A DNA stretch of 64,000 nt from Vicia villosa (taxonomy: Eukaryota; Streptophyta; Magnoliopsida; Fabales; Fabaceae): positions 186,001-250,000 of the forward strand of contig NW_026705570.1 of assembly GCF_029867415.1 (NCBI RefSeq), written 5' to 3'. The position numbers and the translations under genes were made by a program. The notes below the pieces were generated by a model that searched no databases, was not told where the DNA came from, and was given only the letters and a program-made list of their open reading frames with translations. Within the stretch, counting starts at the first letter, position 1. Each line of letters starts with the position of its first letter. Of this stretch, positions 23,709-33,960 are shown piece after piece.

Positions 23709-23725
23709 TGGCGACTCTGCTGGGG
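23709..23725 (+). other. Primer-binding site of Ogre D
   Basis: TGGCGACTCTGCTGGGG, two bases after the LTR end; identical to the primer site of element B. Ogre is known to prime with tRNA-Arg. Confidence 0.88.
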
Positions 23726-24525
23726 ATGTTGATAGACCTGTGCTGGTCCATTCTTAGTGAGTCGATCCTAGCCTTTGTTTGTTTCTTTTATTGGGTGTTT
23801 ATTTATTTGTTTATGCGTTTTGCGTTTTGTATATATGCTTGCATACCATGTTTACTTCTTGCTTGCATATCATGTTTACTTTTCGCATGCATCTGGACTA
23901 TATTATGGGTCCCCGTGGGGGCCACATATTTTCTCTGTTTGCAGGTTGGGTGGGATGATTCTATGAGGTAAAAGGCCCAATACACAGGCTATGAGTGCAC
24001 TTTAGGTACCCTAGGATAGAGTGGGAGCATGGTTTGTCTCGAGGTGTACGTCTCGGGATGGATCATGTGACTACGAGCAGAGTAGTGGTTTCAAACGGAG
24101 GTATTATCGTCACCCGCATCCGCGCTGTGATGATGCTTACCTTCGGGCGGACCGTATACTGCGTTTCATGACCTTACCCTGACCTAGATTCACCTGTGAG
24201 TGGGGAGGGATATACATGACAGGTACCGTTGGTGACTATTCTGTTCTGTTGGTGACTATTGTTCTTATGGCTGTGTGGCACCTATGCCGGACCTTTGACC
24301 TTATGACATTCGGTTCTGCTCAGAGACGACACAACAACTCTCTCATATTGGGAGAATCTCCATTGCATCATTTTCATCATGGCATATTTATTTTCCAAAG
24401 AAAAAAAAGAAGAAAAGATGTAATGAAAAAAAAAAGGGAAAAAAAAAAGAAAAAAGAAAAATAGTATTATTTCTCATATGCATGCCATTTTTCAGGGTAT
24501 CTGAGGTTATTACTTTTCATCCAGG
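23726..24525 (+). other. 5' leader of Ogre D
   Basis: 800 bp with no credible gene. A purine tract, mainly A with G (about 24398-24464), precedes ORF1. ORF1 starts shortly after the TTTCAGGG at 24491. Confidence 0.7.
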
Positions 24526-26388
24526 ATGGCTAACAACGTGACCGTTACCAGAGAAGCTACAAGGCGTACTCACACTTACAGTTTCCATCGCGAAGGCTTG
24601 ATTCAGTTGGGGCAATTGGGTGGATTGATCGCTGGTCATAATAAAACTGTGTTCACTGAGAATTATGGAAACATCTTGACTCTTTTGGACTCACACGTCG
24701 ACGAATGGGGTTTATCTACTCTTCTCCAGTTCTATGATCCTGACTTGCGTTGTTTCACCTTCTCAGGCTATCAGTTGGCTCCCACTCTCGAGGAGTACTC
24801 TCACTTTCTCAATATCAAGATTCAACACAAGGTTCCTTTCGTTTGTGTCCCAGAGAAGCCTGATTTGGACTACATTGCCAACGCTCTTTATTTGAGCATA
24901 GGAGACGTTCATGGAAATTGGAAGAAGAATGGTAACACACATGGTTTCTACATGAGTTTCTTGATTGAAAAGGCTCAAGAATTGGCTAACAAAAAGTTGT
25001 GGGAAGCTTTCAACGCCCTTCTGGCCGTTTTGATTTATGGGATCGTGATGTTCCCTAACATTCACAAGTTCGTTGATCTGGCCGCTATATGTCTTTTCGT
25101 GGATAAGAATCCGATCCCTACTTTGCTAGCCGATACGTACTATTCCATTCACTCTCGATATGGGAAAGGAGGAGCCATAAGAAATTGTCTGCCGTTGTTA
25201 TACACCTGGTTTAAGTCCCACCTACCTACAAGTGGTCCTTTCATTACTTCTACTCAGAAATGGCCTCAAAGGATCATGAGGCTTACCGGAAATGACATTG
25301 TCTGCTGTCCCACTGGAATGGACGTGGAGAAAGTTATAACTAGCTGTGGTACTTTTGACAACGTTCCTCTCATAGGAACAAAAGGTGTTATCAATTATAA
25401 TCCTAAGCTAGCGCTGCGTCAGTTGGGTTTTGCACTTGAAGACAAGCCTTTGGACAAAGAGATATTCGAATCCGTTTGCTTTGAAAAGGGAACCGATCCA
25501 AAGGGTCTAGAAAAAGTGAGGAGTGCCTGGAATAGCATCCATACAGATGATCAGATTTCTCTAGGTGAAAAGAATGTCGTTGCCAAACAAGCCTACACAG
25601 ATTGGGTTGAAAATAGAGTTAAAGATCGCCTGTTGCCTTTCCCGAAGGTTAACCCATTGTACGAGCAACCACCTAAGATTCCAATTGCCACTATGCCTGT
25701 TGAGAATCGTATCCAGGTAGATATGGAATGCACCCAATTGCATGAAAAGAAGTCAGATGCGCAACCGAAACATTGTCTTGTGGACCAGAAAAGAGTTGAG
25801 TTGACACACGAAGCCAAAATGCTGAAGGGAGGATCTTCCAGAGTTCAAAAGAGGGCTAGAACGGAAAAAGGTGAAAGAGATACTACTGTTATTGTTGAGG
25901 ATCACCAGAAGATCCTAAAAAGGGCCATGAAAGAGGCAGAAGAGAAACTCAAGCGAGAGTACCGAGAAGACTTGAAAGCTTATAAGCTCAAGATAGAAAG
26001 GGATGCTAGAGTTGAAGTGAAGAATCTGAAAAAGAAACTGGAAGAAGAGACAACTCAAAGAATGGCAGTTGAGACTCAACTGAAAGGAAGTCACCTCCGT
26101 AATGCTCGACTAACAGAAGAAAATGCCAAGCTCAGAGATCGAATGATGGGTATGGAGGACGTATCTGAAAAGGATTATCTCCCAGAATGCAAAGGATGTG
26201 ACAAACTCAGGGAGTGCTGCAAGAAGCTAGATGGGCATTTGTTTCGCAAAGATGAGGTGATTCAAAGCCTTCTTAAAGGAAGAGATCGAGAAGCAACCAA
26301 GAAACTGTTTGATGAAACTAAGAGGTGGAGCGACGAGCACTTCAGACAAGGAGACCTCTGTTTTATATTCAGATGGATTAATGTTTGA
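24526..26388 (+). CDS. Ogre ORF1 protein (extra ORF upstream of gag)
   Basis: 620 residues. Ogre elements carry a separate ORF1 before gag whose role is not established. Residues about 20-380 form a plant-specific globular domain of the kind catalogued as DUF7745: a T-L-E-E-Y signature near residue 88, and D-V-H-G-N-W near residue 127. Then follow a basic stretch (about 435-450), a charged coiled coil (about 455-550), and a Cys cluster C555-x2-C558...C564-C565 that could bind metal. The ATG at 24526 is the first in frame and gives the family N-terminus. The frame is intact. It is on the same strand as gag-pro, 370 bp upstream of the likely gag start. Function is unknown. Confidence 0.9.
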   Translation: MANNVTVTREATRRTHTYSFHREGLIQLGQLGGLIAGHNKTVFTENYGNILTLLDSHVDEWGLSTLLQFYDPDLRCFTFSGYQLAPTLEEYSHFLNIKIQHKVPFVCVPEKPDLDYIANALYLSIGDVHGNWKKNGNTHGFYMSFLIEKAQELANKKLWEAFNALLAVLIYGIVMFPNIHKFVDLAAICLFVDKNPIPTLLADTYYSIHSRYGKGGAIRNCLPLLYTWFKSHLPTSGPFITSTQKWPQRIMRLTGNDIVCCPTGMDVEKVITSCGTFDNVPLIGTKGVINYNPKLALRQLGFALEDKPLDKEIFESVCFEKGTDPKGLEKVRSAWNSIHTDDQISLGEKNVVAKQAYTDWVENRVKDRLLPFPKVNPLYEQPPKIPIATMPVENRIQVDMECTQLHEKKSDAQPKHCLVDQKRVELTHEAKMLKGGSSRVQKRARTEKGERDTTVIVEDHQKILKRAMKEAEEKLKREYREDLKAYKLKIERDARVEVKNLKKKLEEETTQRMAVETQLKGSHLRNARLTEENAKLRDRMMGMEDVSEKDYLPECKGCDKLRECCKKLDGHLFRKDEVIQSLLKGRDREATKKLFDETKRWSDEHFRQGDLCFIFRWINV

Positions 26389-26758
26389 GTCTGTATGTTT
26401 CGACCACCACCAGACTTGTTGGATGGGGTCTTTTATTTCCCTTGTTGAACTATCTTGTTGATGTATGGCTTGCCCAAGTTTAAATTTCTGTTATGAATAA
26501 AAGAACTAGTTTCTCTTGATACTTATCTTTTGTCACATTGTTAGCTATTCTGGATCAATATTAAACCTTGGATACTCTGAAAATGGCACATCACGTCATA
26601 CGCACACATGCACTCATACATTCACATTATCACATTGCATTTTTCAGGTTATTGTACAAGAAACTAATTGGGGTCCCTTTCAGCAACAGATTTCTGCTTC
26701 AACAACAACGCTGACTTCCTTACATCCTTACCGCACCAGAAACAACGAGAAGAGAATC
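26389..26758 (+). other. Spacer between Ogre ORF1 and gag
   Basis: Noncoding, although the gag frame happens to be open from 26516. It contains a pyrimidine-rich TGCATTTTTCAG (26636-26647) that could be a 3' splice site and so allow a spliced gag message; this is inference only. Confidence 0.5.
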
Positions 26759-29700
26759 ATGGAACAATTTGAACAGAATCAAGCTGCCCTCCGTAGGGAT
26801 ATGGATGTTATGGGGGAAAGAATGGCCCAACTTATGGAGACTCTCCATGCCGTTGTTCAAGGACAGGATGAACTCAGAAAGAGCGTCGCTAGTTTGGTCA
26901 AGGATGTTCCTACCACTTCTGTCGACGGAGGGACGAAAACTAAAGAGACTCCTATTAATGAGACACTTAAAGTAGTGGACGACCACCATGAGGTTATTGA
27001 TCTTGAACATGATCTCACTGCTGAGTTGACCGAGACTGCTAAGATGTACCAAGCTCTTGAAGAACGCCTTAAGGCTGTTGAGGTTGCTAAAACTTCAAGT
27101 TTCGACACCGCTGCTATGTGCTTGGTACCTGGAATTGTTATTCCCCCGAAGTTCAAGGTGCCAGATTTTGATAAGTACAAGGGAGTTACCTGCCCAGAGA
27201 CTCACATTCGTTCCTATTGCCGTAAGATGGCCGCTCACGCTGAGAACGAACGTCTGCTTATGCATTTCTTCCAGGATAGTCTCGCTGGAGCCCCGTTGGA
27301 GTGGTATATGAAACTCGAGAGGTCTAATGTCAGTACTTGGGGAGAACTTATTGATGCCTTCTTGAAACAATACCACTACAATACTGCTATGGCTCCTAGC
27401 CGTGCCCAGCTGCAGAATATGTCACAGAAATCTGAAGAGTCCTTTAAGGAATACGCCCAGAGATGGCGTGAACTTGCTGCTCGAGTTCAACCTCCCTTAT
27501 TGGACCGAGAATTGATTGATATGTTTATGGGAACTCTGAAAGGGCCGTATCTTCAGCACATGGTTAGTAATACTTCTCCTTCCTTTTCGGATGTGGTCAT
27601 CATTGGTGAGAGGGTTGAGAACTGTGTCAAAGCTGGTACCATTCAAGGAGTTACTAATCCTAGCAACTCAAGTGGTAATGGTAAGAAGCCGTATTCTGGG
27701 TTTGTGAAGAAGAAGGAAGGTGAAACTAGCACCGCTTCTGTTGATCAAGGCCGAGCTCCTGCATATTCTGCTGTTCCACCTCCTTATTATCTGATGCCTT
27801 ATGCTGTTCCTGGTCCATATGTCCCTCAAGCATATGCTGCTGCCCTTCCACAACCATGGATGGCACCCCAACAGCCTTTCGTACCACAACAACAAGCTGC
27901 TGCTCCTCAGAATCGCCAACAGAATCCTAGGCCTCAAGGTCAGAGAGGTCCGCAAAGGCAAAGATACCCTGACAGGCGTATAGATCCGATTCCAATGCCG
28001 TATGCTCAACTTCTTCCCCAATTGCTTGCTGGTCAATTAGTGCAACTCCGCGAAATGGGTCCTCCACCTAGCCCTCTTCCTCCCGGATATGATGCTAATG
28101 CTCGGTGTGAATTTCATTCAGGTGCTCCAGGCCATACGATCGAAAGGTGTAGAGCATTGAAGTACAAAGTTCAGGATCTCCTTGATGACAAGCTTATCTC
28201 GTTCGCTCCTACTGGTCCTAATGTGCAGAATAATCCTATGCCTCCTCATGCTGGTGCGACCAATGCTATTGAGTTATGTGATGATCAGACCCTGGTGAAT
28301 GATGTTAGTAAGGTTAAGATGCCGCTAGCAACTATCAGAGAACATCTTTTGCAACAAAAGGTTTTGTGTGAGCTACATGACTACTGTTTGCAATGTTCTT
28401 TTAATCCTCAAGAGTGCGCTAGGTTGAAAGAAGAAATTCAGAAACTAATGGACGAAGGTGTTCTTAGAGTGGAAAGGGTCGTTCCTATTGAAGATGTGGC
28501 CATCCTAGAAATCCCTTACCATCCTGCTGAGGCGTCAAAGACTCAGAGCACGCCTTTGGCCATTCAAACACCAAAAACCCCGCTGGTTATTCATGCACCG
28601 AGTGCTCCATTGACCATTCAAGCTCCGAGAACTCCGATGGTTATTCAGGTTCCAAATGCTCCGTCAACTCCTTCAACCTCATCTCTCGCTCCCTCTCATG
28701 TGAATGATTCTAAGGCTGTTCCTTGGAGTTATAATGCTGTGTATATTCGAGGGAAGAAGTATGACTGTCCTCCAGTGGGTAATTCGAGCATCACAAATAT
28801 TGCTGGCACTGGTGGTATTACCCGTAGTGGTCGGATCTTTGCTGCCCCTCCTCCGCTTCCTAAAGAGACCAATAAGGACGCTAATGCACAAGCAAAGGGG
28901 AAGCAAGTTATTGTCGACCCTCCTGTAACACGTAATGCACAAGATGCTGAGCAACTTCTGAGAATCATTAAGAAAAGTGACTACAAGGTGATTGATCAAC
29001 TTGACCAAACTCAAGCTAAGATTTCCATCTTGTCCTTTTTGGTTTACTCGGAAGCTCATCGTGATGCTCTGATGAAAGTTCTGGCTTCCGCTCACGTGAC
29101 TCAAGACATTACCGTGCCTCAGTTTGAAGGGGTTGTGACCAATATTGCTGCTGGTAATTGTTTGGGTTTTTCTGATGATGAACTCCCACCTGAGGGTAGA
29201 GCACACAACAAAACATTGCATATCTCCGTCAAGTGTCTGGATGCTGTGTTGTCTCGAGTTCTGATTGATACAGGTTCTTCTCTTAATGTGATGCCCAAGG
29301 CCACTTTGTTTAAGCTGAGTATGGATGGGATTATGATGAGACCATGCACTATGAGTGTTAGAGCATTTGATGGTTCTAGAAGGTCCGTAGAAGGAGAAAT
29401 TGATCTGCCTGTCTTGATTGGTCCTCACATGTTCTACATTGCCTTCTACGTTATGGATATAAACCCTTCATACACTTGCCTCTTGGGTCGTCCTTGGATT
29501 CATGCTGCTGGAGCTGTGACATCTACTCTCCACCAGTGTTTGAAATTTGTTGTGAATGACAAGATTGTTGTGATCACTGGTGAAGAGGATTTGATAGTCA
29601 ATAATCTGGCATCATACCGTTATGTTGAAGTGGAGGGAGAGATACAAGAGACACCTTTTCAAGCCTTAGAGATTGTGTCAGTTGACAAACTCCCTGTGGT

Positions 29701-30067
29701 CGAGAATAAGAAGGAACTCGGAGCGCCCCTCTCGTCTTTAAATGATGCTAAGGCTTTCTTAGAAGCTGGTACTCCCCATAGTGCCTGGGGCAAGCTGATT
29801 GACGTTCAAGAGAAGCGAGACAAGTATGGCCTTGGGTATCAACCATCTTCTTCTACTCAGCTCAGCATAATTCCTGGAAAGAAGGTGATTCCCCCCATTT
29901 CTCAAGTGTTCGTCAGTGCAAGCACCAGTTCTGGAAGTCAAGTTCTCGCCGTGGATGATGATGATGAAGAAGATCTCTCCAGATTCATTTGCCATGCTGC
30001 GCCTGGACAGGAACTCAACAATTGGACTATCTTGGACATCCCTAGAGTCACTTTTATGGAGATGTAA
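26759..30067 (+). CDS. Gag-Protease of Ogre D
   Basis: The ATG at 26759 was preferred to the upstream 26516 because it begins a typical Ogre Gag start with a heptad-like helix; the upstream stretch is not protein-like. Domains: N-terminal coiled coil (about 26759-26910), capsid (about 27140-27640), a Pro/Gln-rich linker (27760-28000), a nucleocapsid finger C-x2-H-x5-H-x4-C (28106-28150), and an aspartic protease with D-T-G-S-S from 29267. The stop TAA (30065-30067) overlaps a GT splice donor at 30064. Unspliced RNA therefore gives Gag-Pro, and spliced RNA reads on into pol. Confidence 0.93.
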   Translation: MEQFEQNQAALRRDMDVMGERMAQLMETLHAVVQGQDELRKSVASLVKDVPTTSVDGGTKTKETPINETLKVVDDHHEVIDLEHDLTAELTETAKMYQALEERLKAVEVAKTSSFDTAAMCLVPGIVIPPKFKVPDFDKYKGVTCPETHIRSYCRKMAAHAENERLLMHFFQDSLAGAPLEWYMKLERSNVSTWGELIDAFLKQYHYNTAMAPSRAQLQNMSQKSEESFKEYAQRWRELAARVQPPLLDRELIDMFMGTLKGPYLQHMVSNTSPSFSDVVIIGERVENCVKAGTIQGVTNPSNSSGNGKKPYSGFVKKKEGETSTASVDQGRAPAYSAVPPPYYLMPYAVPGPYVPQAYAAALPQPWMAPQQPFVPQQQAAAPQNRQQNPRPQGQRGPQRQRYPDRRIDPIPMPYAQLLPQLLAGQLVQLREMGPPPSPLPPGYDANARCEFHSGAPGHTIERCRALKYKVQDLLDDKLISFAPTGPNVQNNPMPPHAGATNAIELCDDQTLVNDVSKVKMPLATIREHLLQQKVLCELHDYCLQCSFNPQECARLKEEIQKLMDEGVLRVERVVPIEDVAILEIPYHPAEASKTQSTPLAIQTPKTPLVIHAPSAPLTIQAPRTPMVIQVPNAPSTPSTSSLAPSHVNDSKAVPWSYNAVYIRGKKYDCPPVGNSSITNIAGTGGITRSGRIFAAPPPLPKETNKDANAQAKGKQVIVDPPVTRNAQDAEQLLRIIKKSDYKVIDQLDQTQAKISILSFLVYSEAHRDALMKVLASAHVTQDITVPQFEGVVTNIAAGNCLGFSDDELPPEGRAHNKTLHISVKCLDAVLSRVLIDTGSSLNVMPKATLFKLSMDGIMMRPCTMSVRAFDGSRRSVEGEIDLPVLIGPHMFYIAFYVMDINPSYTCLLGRPWIHAAGAVTSTLHQCLKFVVNDKIVVITGEEDLIVNNLASYRYVEVEGEIQETPFQALEIVSVDKLPVVENKKELGAPLSSLNDAKAFLEAGTPHSAWGKLIDVQEKRDKYGLGYQPSSSTQLSIIPGKKVIPPISQVFVSASTSSGSQVLAVDDDDEEDLSRFICHAAPGQELNNWTILDIPRVTFMEM

Positions 30068-30309
30068 TTTTCTTGTTTCGATAAGTCATGTGCTTCGCCC
30101 TAAGCATTTTGACCACTTGTATAAAGAAGGGCCCCCATGTTGTTTCAATTTGTTTAATATTGAATGAAAATCATATCTTCGCATGCAATTACTGTTCCAT
30201 TTCTTTCATTTTTGTTTTTACTTTAAAAAACTTTTTCAAAAATGGCAAAGATTTCCTTTTTTTCCTTTTTATGTGTTGCATTCTAAGGCATAAATCATCC
30301 ATCGTGCAG
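30064..30309 (+). other. Ogre intron between protease and pol
   Basis: Donor GTAATTTTC and acceptor CATCGTGCAG define 246 bp. Codon arithmetic shows that removing it joins gag-pro (frame of 26759) to pol (frame of 30311) without a stop at the junction. A T-rich stretch (30185-30275) precedes the acceptor. An intron at this place is an established Ogre trait. Confidence 0.88.
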
Positions 30310-33300
30310 ATCCGGCTCGAACTCCATCAAAAATGATAATGTTACAGTTCCACGTCTTGATATCTTTGAGAATCCAATTGACCAAGCTGATGAGGATAGT
30401 GGGGAAGATTGTGAAGTCCCCGAGGAATTGGCAAGACTTTTGAGACAAGAGGAGAAATTTATTCAGCCACATCAAGAAGCCATAGAAATCATCAACCTCG
30501 GTACAGAAGAAGCAAAGAGAGAAGTCAAGATAGGGGCTGCTTTGCAAAGTGATGTAAAGAGAAGGTTGATTGAGCTGCTTCGAGAGTATGTTGACATCTT
30601 CGCCTAGTCATACGAAGACATGCCTGGTTTAGACACGGATATAGTTATGCACAGGTTACCGCTCAAACCAGAATGTCCGCCTGTAAAGCAAAAACCGCGA
30701 AGAACTCGACCTGATATGGCTTTGAAAATCAAAGAAGAAGTTGAAAAACAGTTGAAGGCTGGTTTCTTGTCTGTATGCGAATATCCTCCTTGGATTGCAA
30801 ACATCGTGCCTGTTCCTAAGAAGGACGGGAAGGTACGCATGTGTGTCGACTACCGAGATTTGAATAGGACAAGTCCGAAGGATGATTTTCCTCTGCCTCA
30901 TATTGATGTGCTAGTCGACAACACTGCTCAGTACTCGGTGTTCTCATTCATGGATGGTTTTTCTGGCTACAATCAAATAAAGATGGCTCCTGAAGATATG
31001 ACCAAGACTACTTTTACCACTCCGTGGGGTACGTATTGTTATAAGGTGATGCCTTTTGGTCTTAAGAATGCTGGTGCAACATATCAACGTGCGATGGTGA
31101 CCCTCTTCCATGACATGATCCATAAAGAGATTGAGGTGTACGTCGATGATATGATTGCAAAATCCCAAACTGAGGAGGAACATTTGGTATATCTTGAGAA
31201 ATTGTTTGCTCGTTTGCGAAAATTCAAGTTGAGGCTTAATCCAAACAAGTGCACTTTTGGAGTGCGATCAGGAAAATTACTTGGATTCATTGTGAGTCAA
31301 CGAGGGATTGAGGTCGACCCTGATAAAGTAAGAGCAATACAGAATATGCCAGCACCGAAGAATGAAAAAGAAGTTCGAGGGTTCCTTGGGAGATTGAATT
31401 ATATAGCCAGGTTCATTTCTCATCTCACTGACACTTGTGAACCCATCTTTAAGTTGTTGCGCAAGAATCAAGATATCCGTTGGGATGACCATTGCCAAGA
31501 AGCCTTCGAAAAGATCAAACAGTATCTCCAAGAGCCACCAATCCTCATGCCTCCGGTTCCGGGGAGGCCGCCTCTTATGTACTTAACTGTGCTTGAAGGA
31601 TCTATGGGGTGTGTGCTGGGCCAACATGACGAGTCTGGTCGAAAAGAGTGCGCCATTTATTACCTGAGCAAAAAGTTTACCGATTGTGAAACCCGTTACT
31701 CACTACTCGAGAAAACTTGTTGTGCTTTGGTATGGGCTGCTCGCCGACTAAGGTAGTACATGTTGACTCACACCACTCTATTGATCTCCAAAATGGACCC
31801 GATAAAGTACATCTTTGAAAAACCGGCCCTTACAGGAAGATTAGCCCGATGGCAAATGCTTTTATCAGAATATGATATCCAGTATGTCACACAGAAGGCC
31901 ATCAAAGGAAGTGTCCTTGCAGATCATCTTGCTCATCAGCCATTAGAAGAGTATCAGTCAATGAAGTTTGACTTTCCTGGTGAAGATATCATGAAACTGG
32001 ATGATAATGAAGGACCCGAACCAGGAGAGCGATGGACCCTCACGTTCGATGGTGCATCAAATGCTATGGGCCATGGTATTGGGGCAGTTTTGACTTCTCC
32101 TCGTCAAACCCACATCCCTTTCACAGCTAGAATATGCTTTGATTGCACAAACAATGTCGCAGAGTACGAAGCTTGCATAATGGGCATCGAAGCAGCCATT
32201 GATATGAGGATCAAGATCCTCGAGGTTTATGGGGATTCTGCCTTGGTCATACATCAAGTAAGAGGTGATTGGGAGACACGACACCCCAACTTAGTTCCTT
32301 ACAAGGACTATATTTTGGAGTTGTTGCCCGCTTTCGAGGAAATCACTTTCGATCATATCCCACGAGAGGAAAATCAATTGGCAGACGCTTTGGCTACTTT
32401 GGCAGCTATGTTCAGAGTTAGCTCCCCTAAAGAAGTGCCAGACATAAGGATCCTCCGTTACAAAGAGCCTGCCCATGTGTTCCCTGCTCATTGTCTCACT
32501 ACTGAAGATGTGTATGATGAAAAGCCATGGTATTACGACATCAAGAGGTATGTTGAGAAGCAAGAGTATCCCGAAGATGCTACGATTGGTGATAAGCGAA
32601 CGCTTCGAAGGTTAGCATCCAAATTCTTCTTGTCAGGAGACGTCCTGTACAAAAGAAACTATGATTCGGTTTTGCTCAGATGCGTGGATAGACACGAAGC
32701 AGAATTAATCATGCGGGAAATTCATGAAGGATCTTTTGGAACCCATTCCAATGGGCACTCCATGGCCAAAAAGATCTTGCGAGCAGGATATTATTGGATG
32801 ACCATTGAAAGTGATTGTTATGTATACGTGAAGAAATGTCACAAATGCCAAGTGTATGCTGACAGAATTCATGTTCCTCCAACTCCTCTGAATGTCCTGA
32901 CGTCTCCTTGGCCCTTTGCCATGTGGGGCATTGACATGATTGGACGAATTGAGCCACAAGCTTCAAATGGGCATAGATTTATTCTTGTTGCTATCGACTA
33001 CTTCACCAAATGGGTTGAAGCTGCTTCTTACAAGAATGTAACCAAGCAAGTCGTCACTCGCTTTATCAAGAAAGAAATCATATGCCGATATGGGGTTCCA
33101 AACAAGATCATCACTGATAACGGGTCCAATCTCAATAACAAGATGATGGCAGAGTTGTGCGAAGAGTTCAAGATTGAACATCACAATTCATCACCCTATC
33201 GGCCAAAGATGAATGGCGCAGTCGAAGCTGCCAACAAGAATATAAAGAAGATTGTCCAGAAAATGGTTAGAACGTATAAAGAGTGGCATGAGATGTTGCC

Positions 33301-33775
33301 ATTTGCTTTGCATGGCTATAGAACCTCAGTTCGTACTTCGACTGGGGCAACCCCCTTTTCCCTTGTCTATGGCATGGAGGCCGTACTTCCTGTAGAAGTG
33401 GAAATTCCTTCGTTGAGGGTCTTGATGGACGCCAAACTTGATGAAACAGAATGGGTTCAAACGAGGCTTGATCACCTCAATCTAATTGAGGAGAAACGCT
33501 TATCTGCTATCTGCCATGGCCAGTTGTACCAAAAGAGGATCAAGAAAGCGTATGACAAGAAGATTCGGCCGCGAGAATTCCACACAGGTGACCTAGTCGT
33601 AAGGAAGATCTTGCCAATTCACACTGATCCAAGGGGCAAATGGACTCCCAACTATGAGGGACCATACATTGTGAAGAAAGCATTTTCAGGTGGTGCTTTA
33701 ATCCTGACAAAGATGGATGGGGAAGACGTTCCGCTTCCAGTCAATTCAGACTCAGTCAAAAAATACTACGCATAA
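30310..33775 (+). pseudogene. Pol of Ogre D: RT, RNase H, second RNase H, integrase; two stops
   Basis: A linker of about 100 codons is followed by RT with Y-V-D-D at 31139-31150, RNase H (about 31560-31940), a second Tat-type RNase H (about 32030-32400), and integrase with its HHCC finger (about 32722-32850) and catalytic Asp 32933, Asp 33116, Glu 33224 at spacings of 60 and 35 residues. The end is TAA at 33773. Two in-frame TAG codons interrupt it: 30605-30607 (where relatives have Trp) and 31754-31756, just after the first RNase H region has begun. All other catalytic residues are present, so it decayed very recently. Confidence 0.93.
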
Positions 33776-33779
33776 AAGA

Positions 33780-33960
33780 CCCGCTAGGTCGACGTACCTA
33801 GGCAAAAATAAGGGCATCCCGGCAAACCAAAAGGGTTTGGGCAAAAATCAGGGATAAAACAAAAAGAGTATAACCCGCTAAGTTGAAAACCCGAAAGGGC
33901 GACTTAGGCAAAAAGGGGTATCCCGTTGGATTGAAAACCCGAAAGGGCGATCCAGGCAAA
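33780..33960 (+). repeat. Four hairpin units just after Ogre pol
   Basis: Four units share a CCCG lead and a GGCAAAA tail but have different stems that all stay paired: CTAGGT/ACCTAG (33784-33789, 33796-33801), CAAACC/GGTTTG (33823-33828, 33834-33839), CTAAGT/ACTTAG (33878-33883, 33902-33907) and TGGAT/ATCCA (33927-33931, 33950-33954). Units 3 and 4 also have an inner CCC-GAAA-GGG. Units 3 and 4 are 48 bp apart. Confidence 0.88.

Noticed and set aside
28679..29428. 249-codon open frame on the minus strand
   Set aside because: It lies opposite the Ogre gag-pro gene, shows no family resemblance and has no promoter; a shadow of the coding strand.
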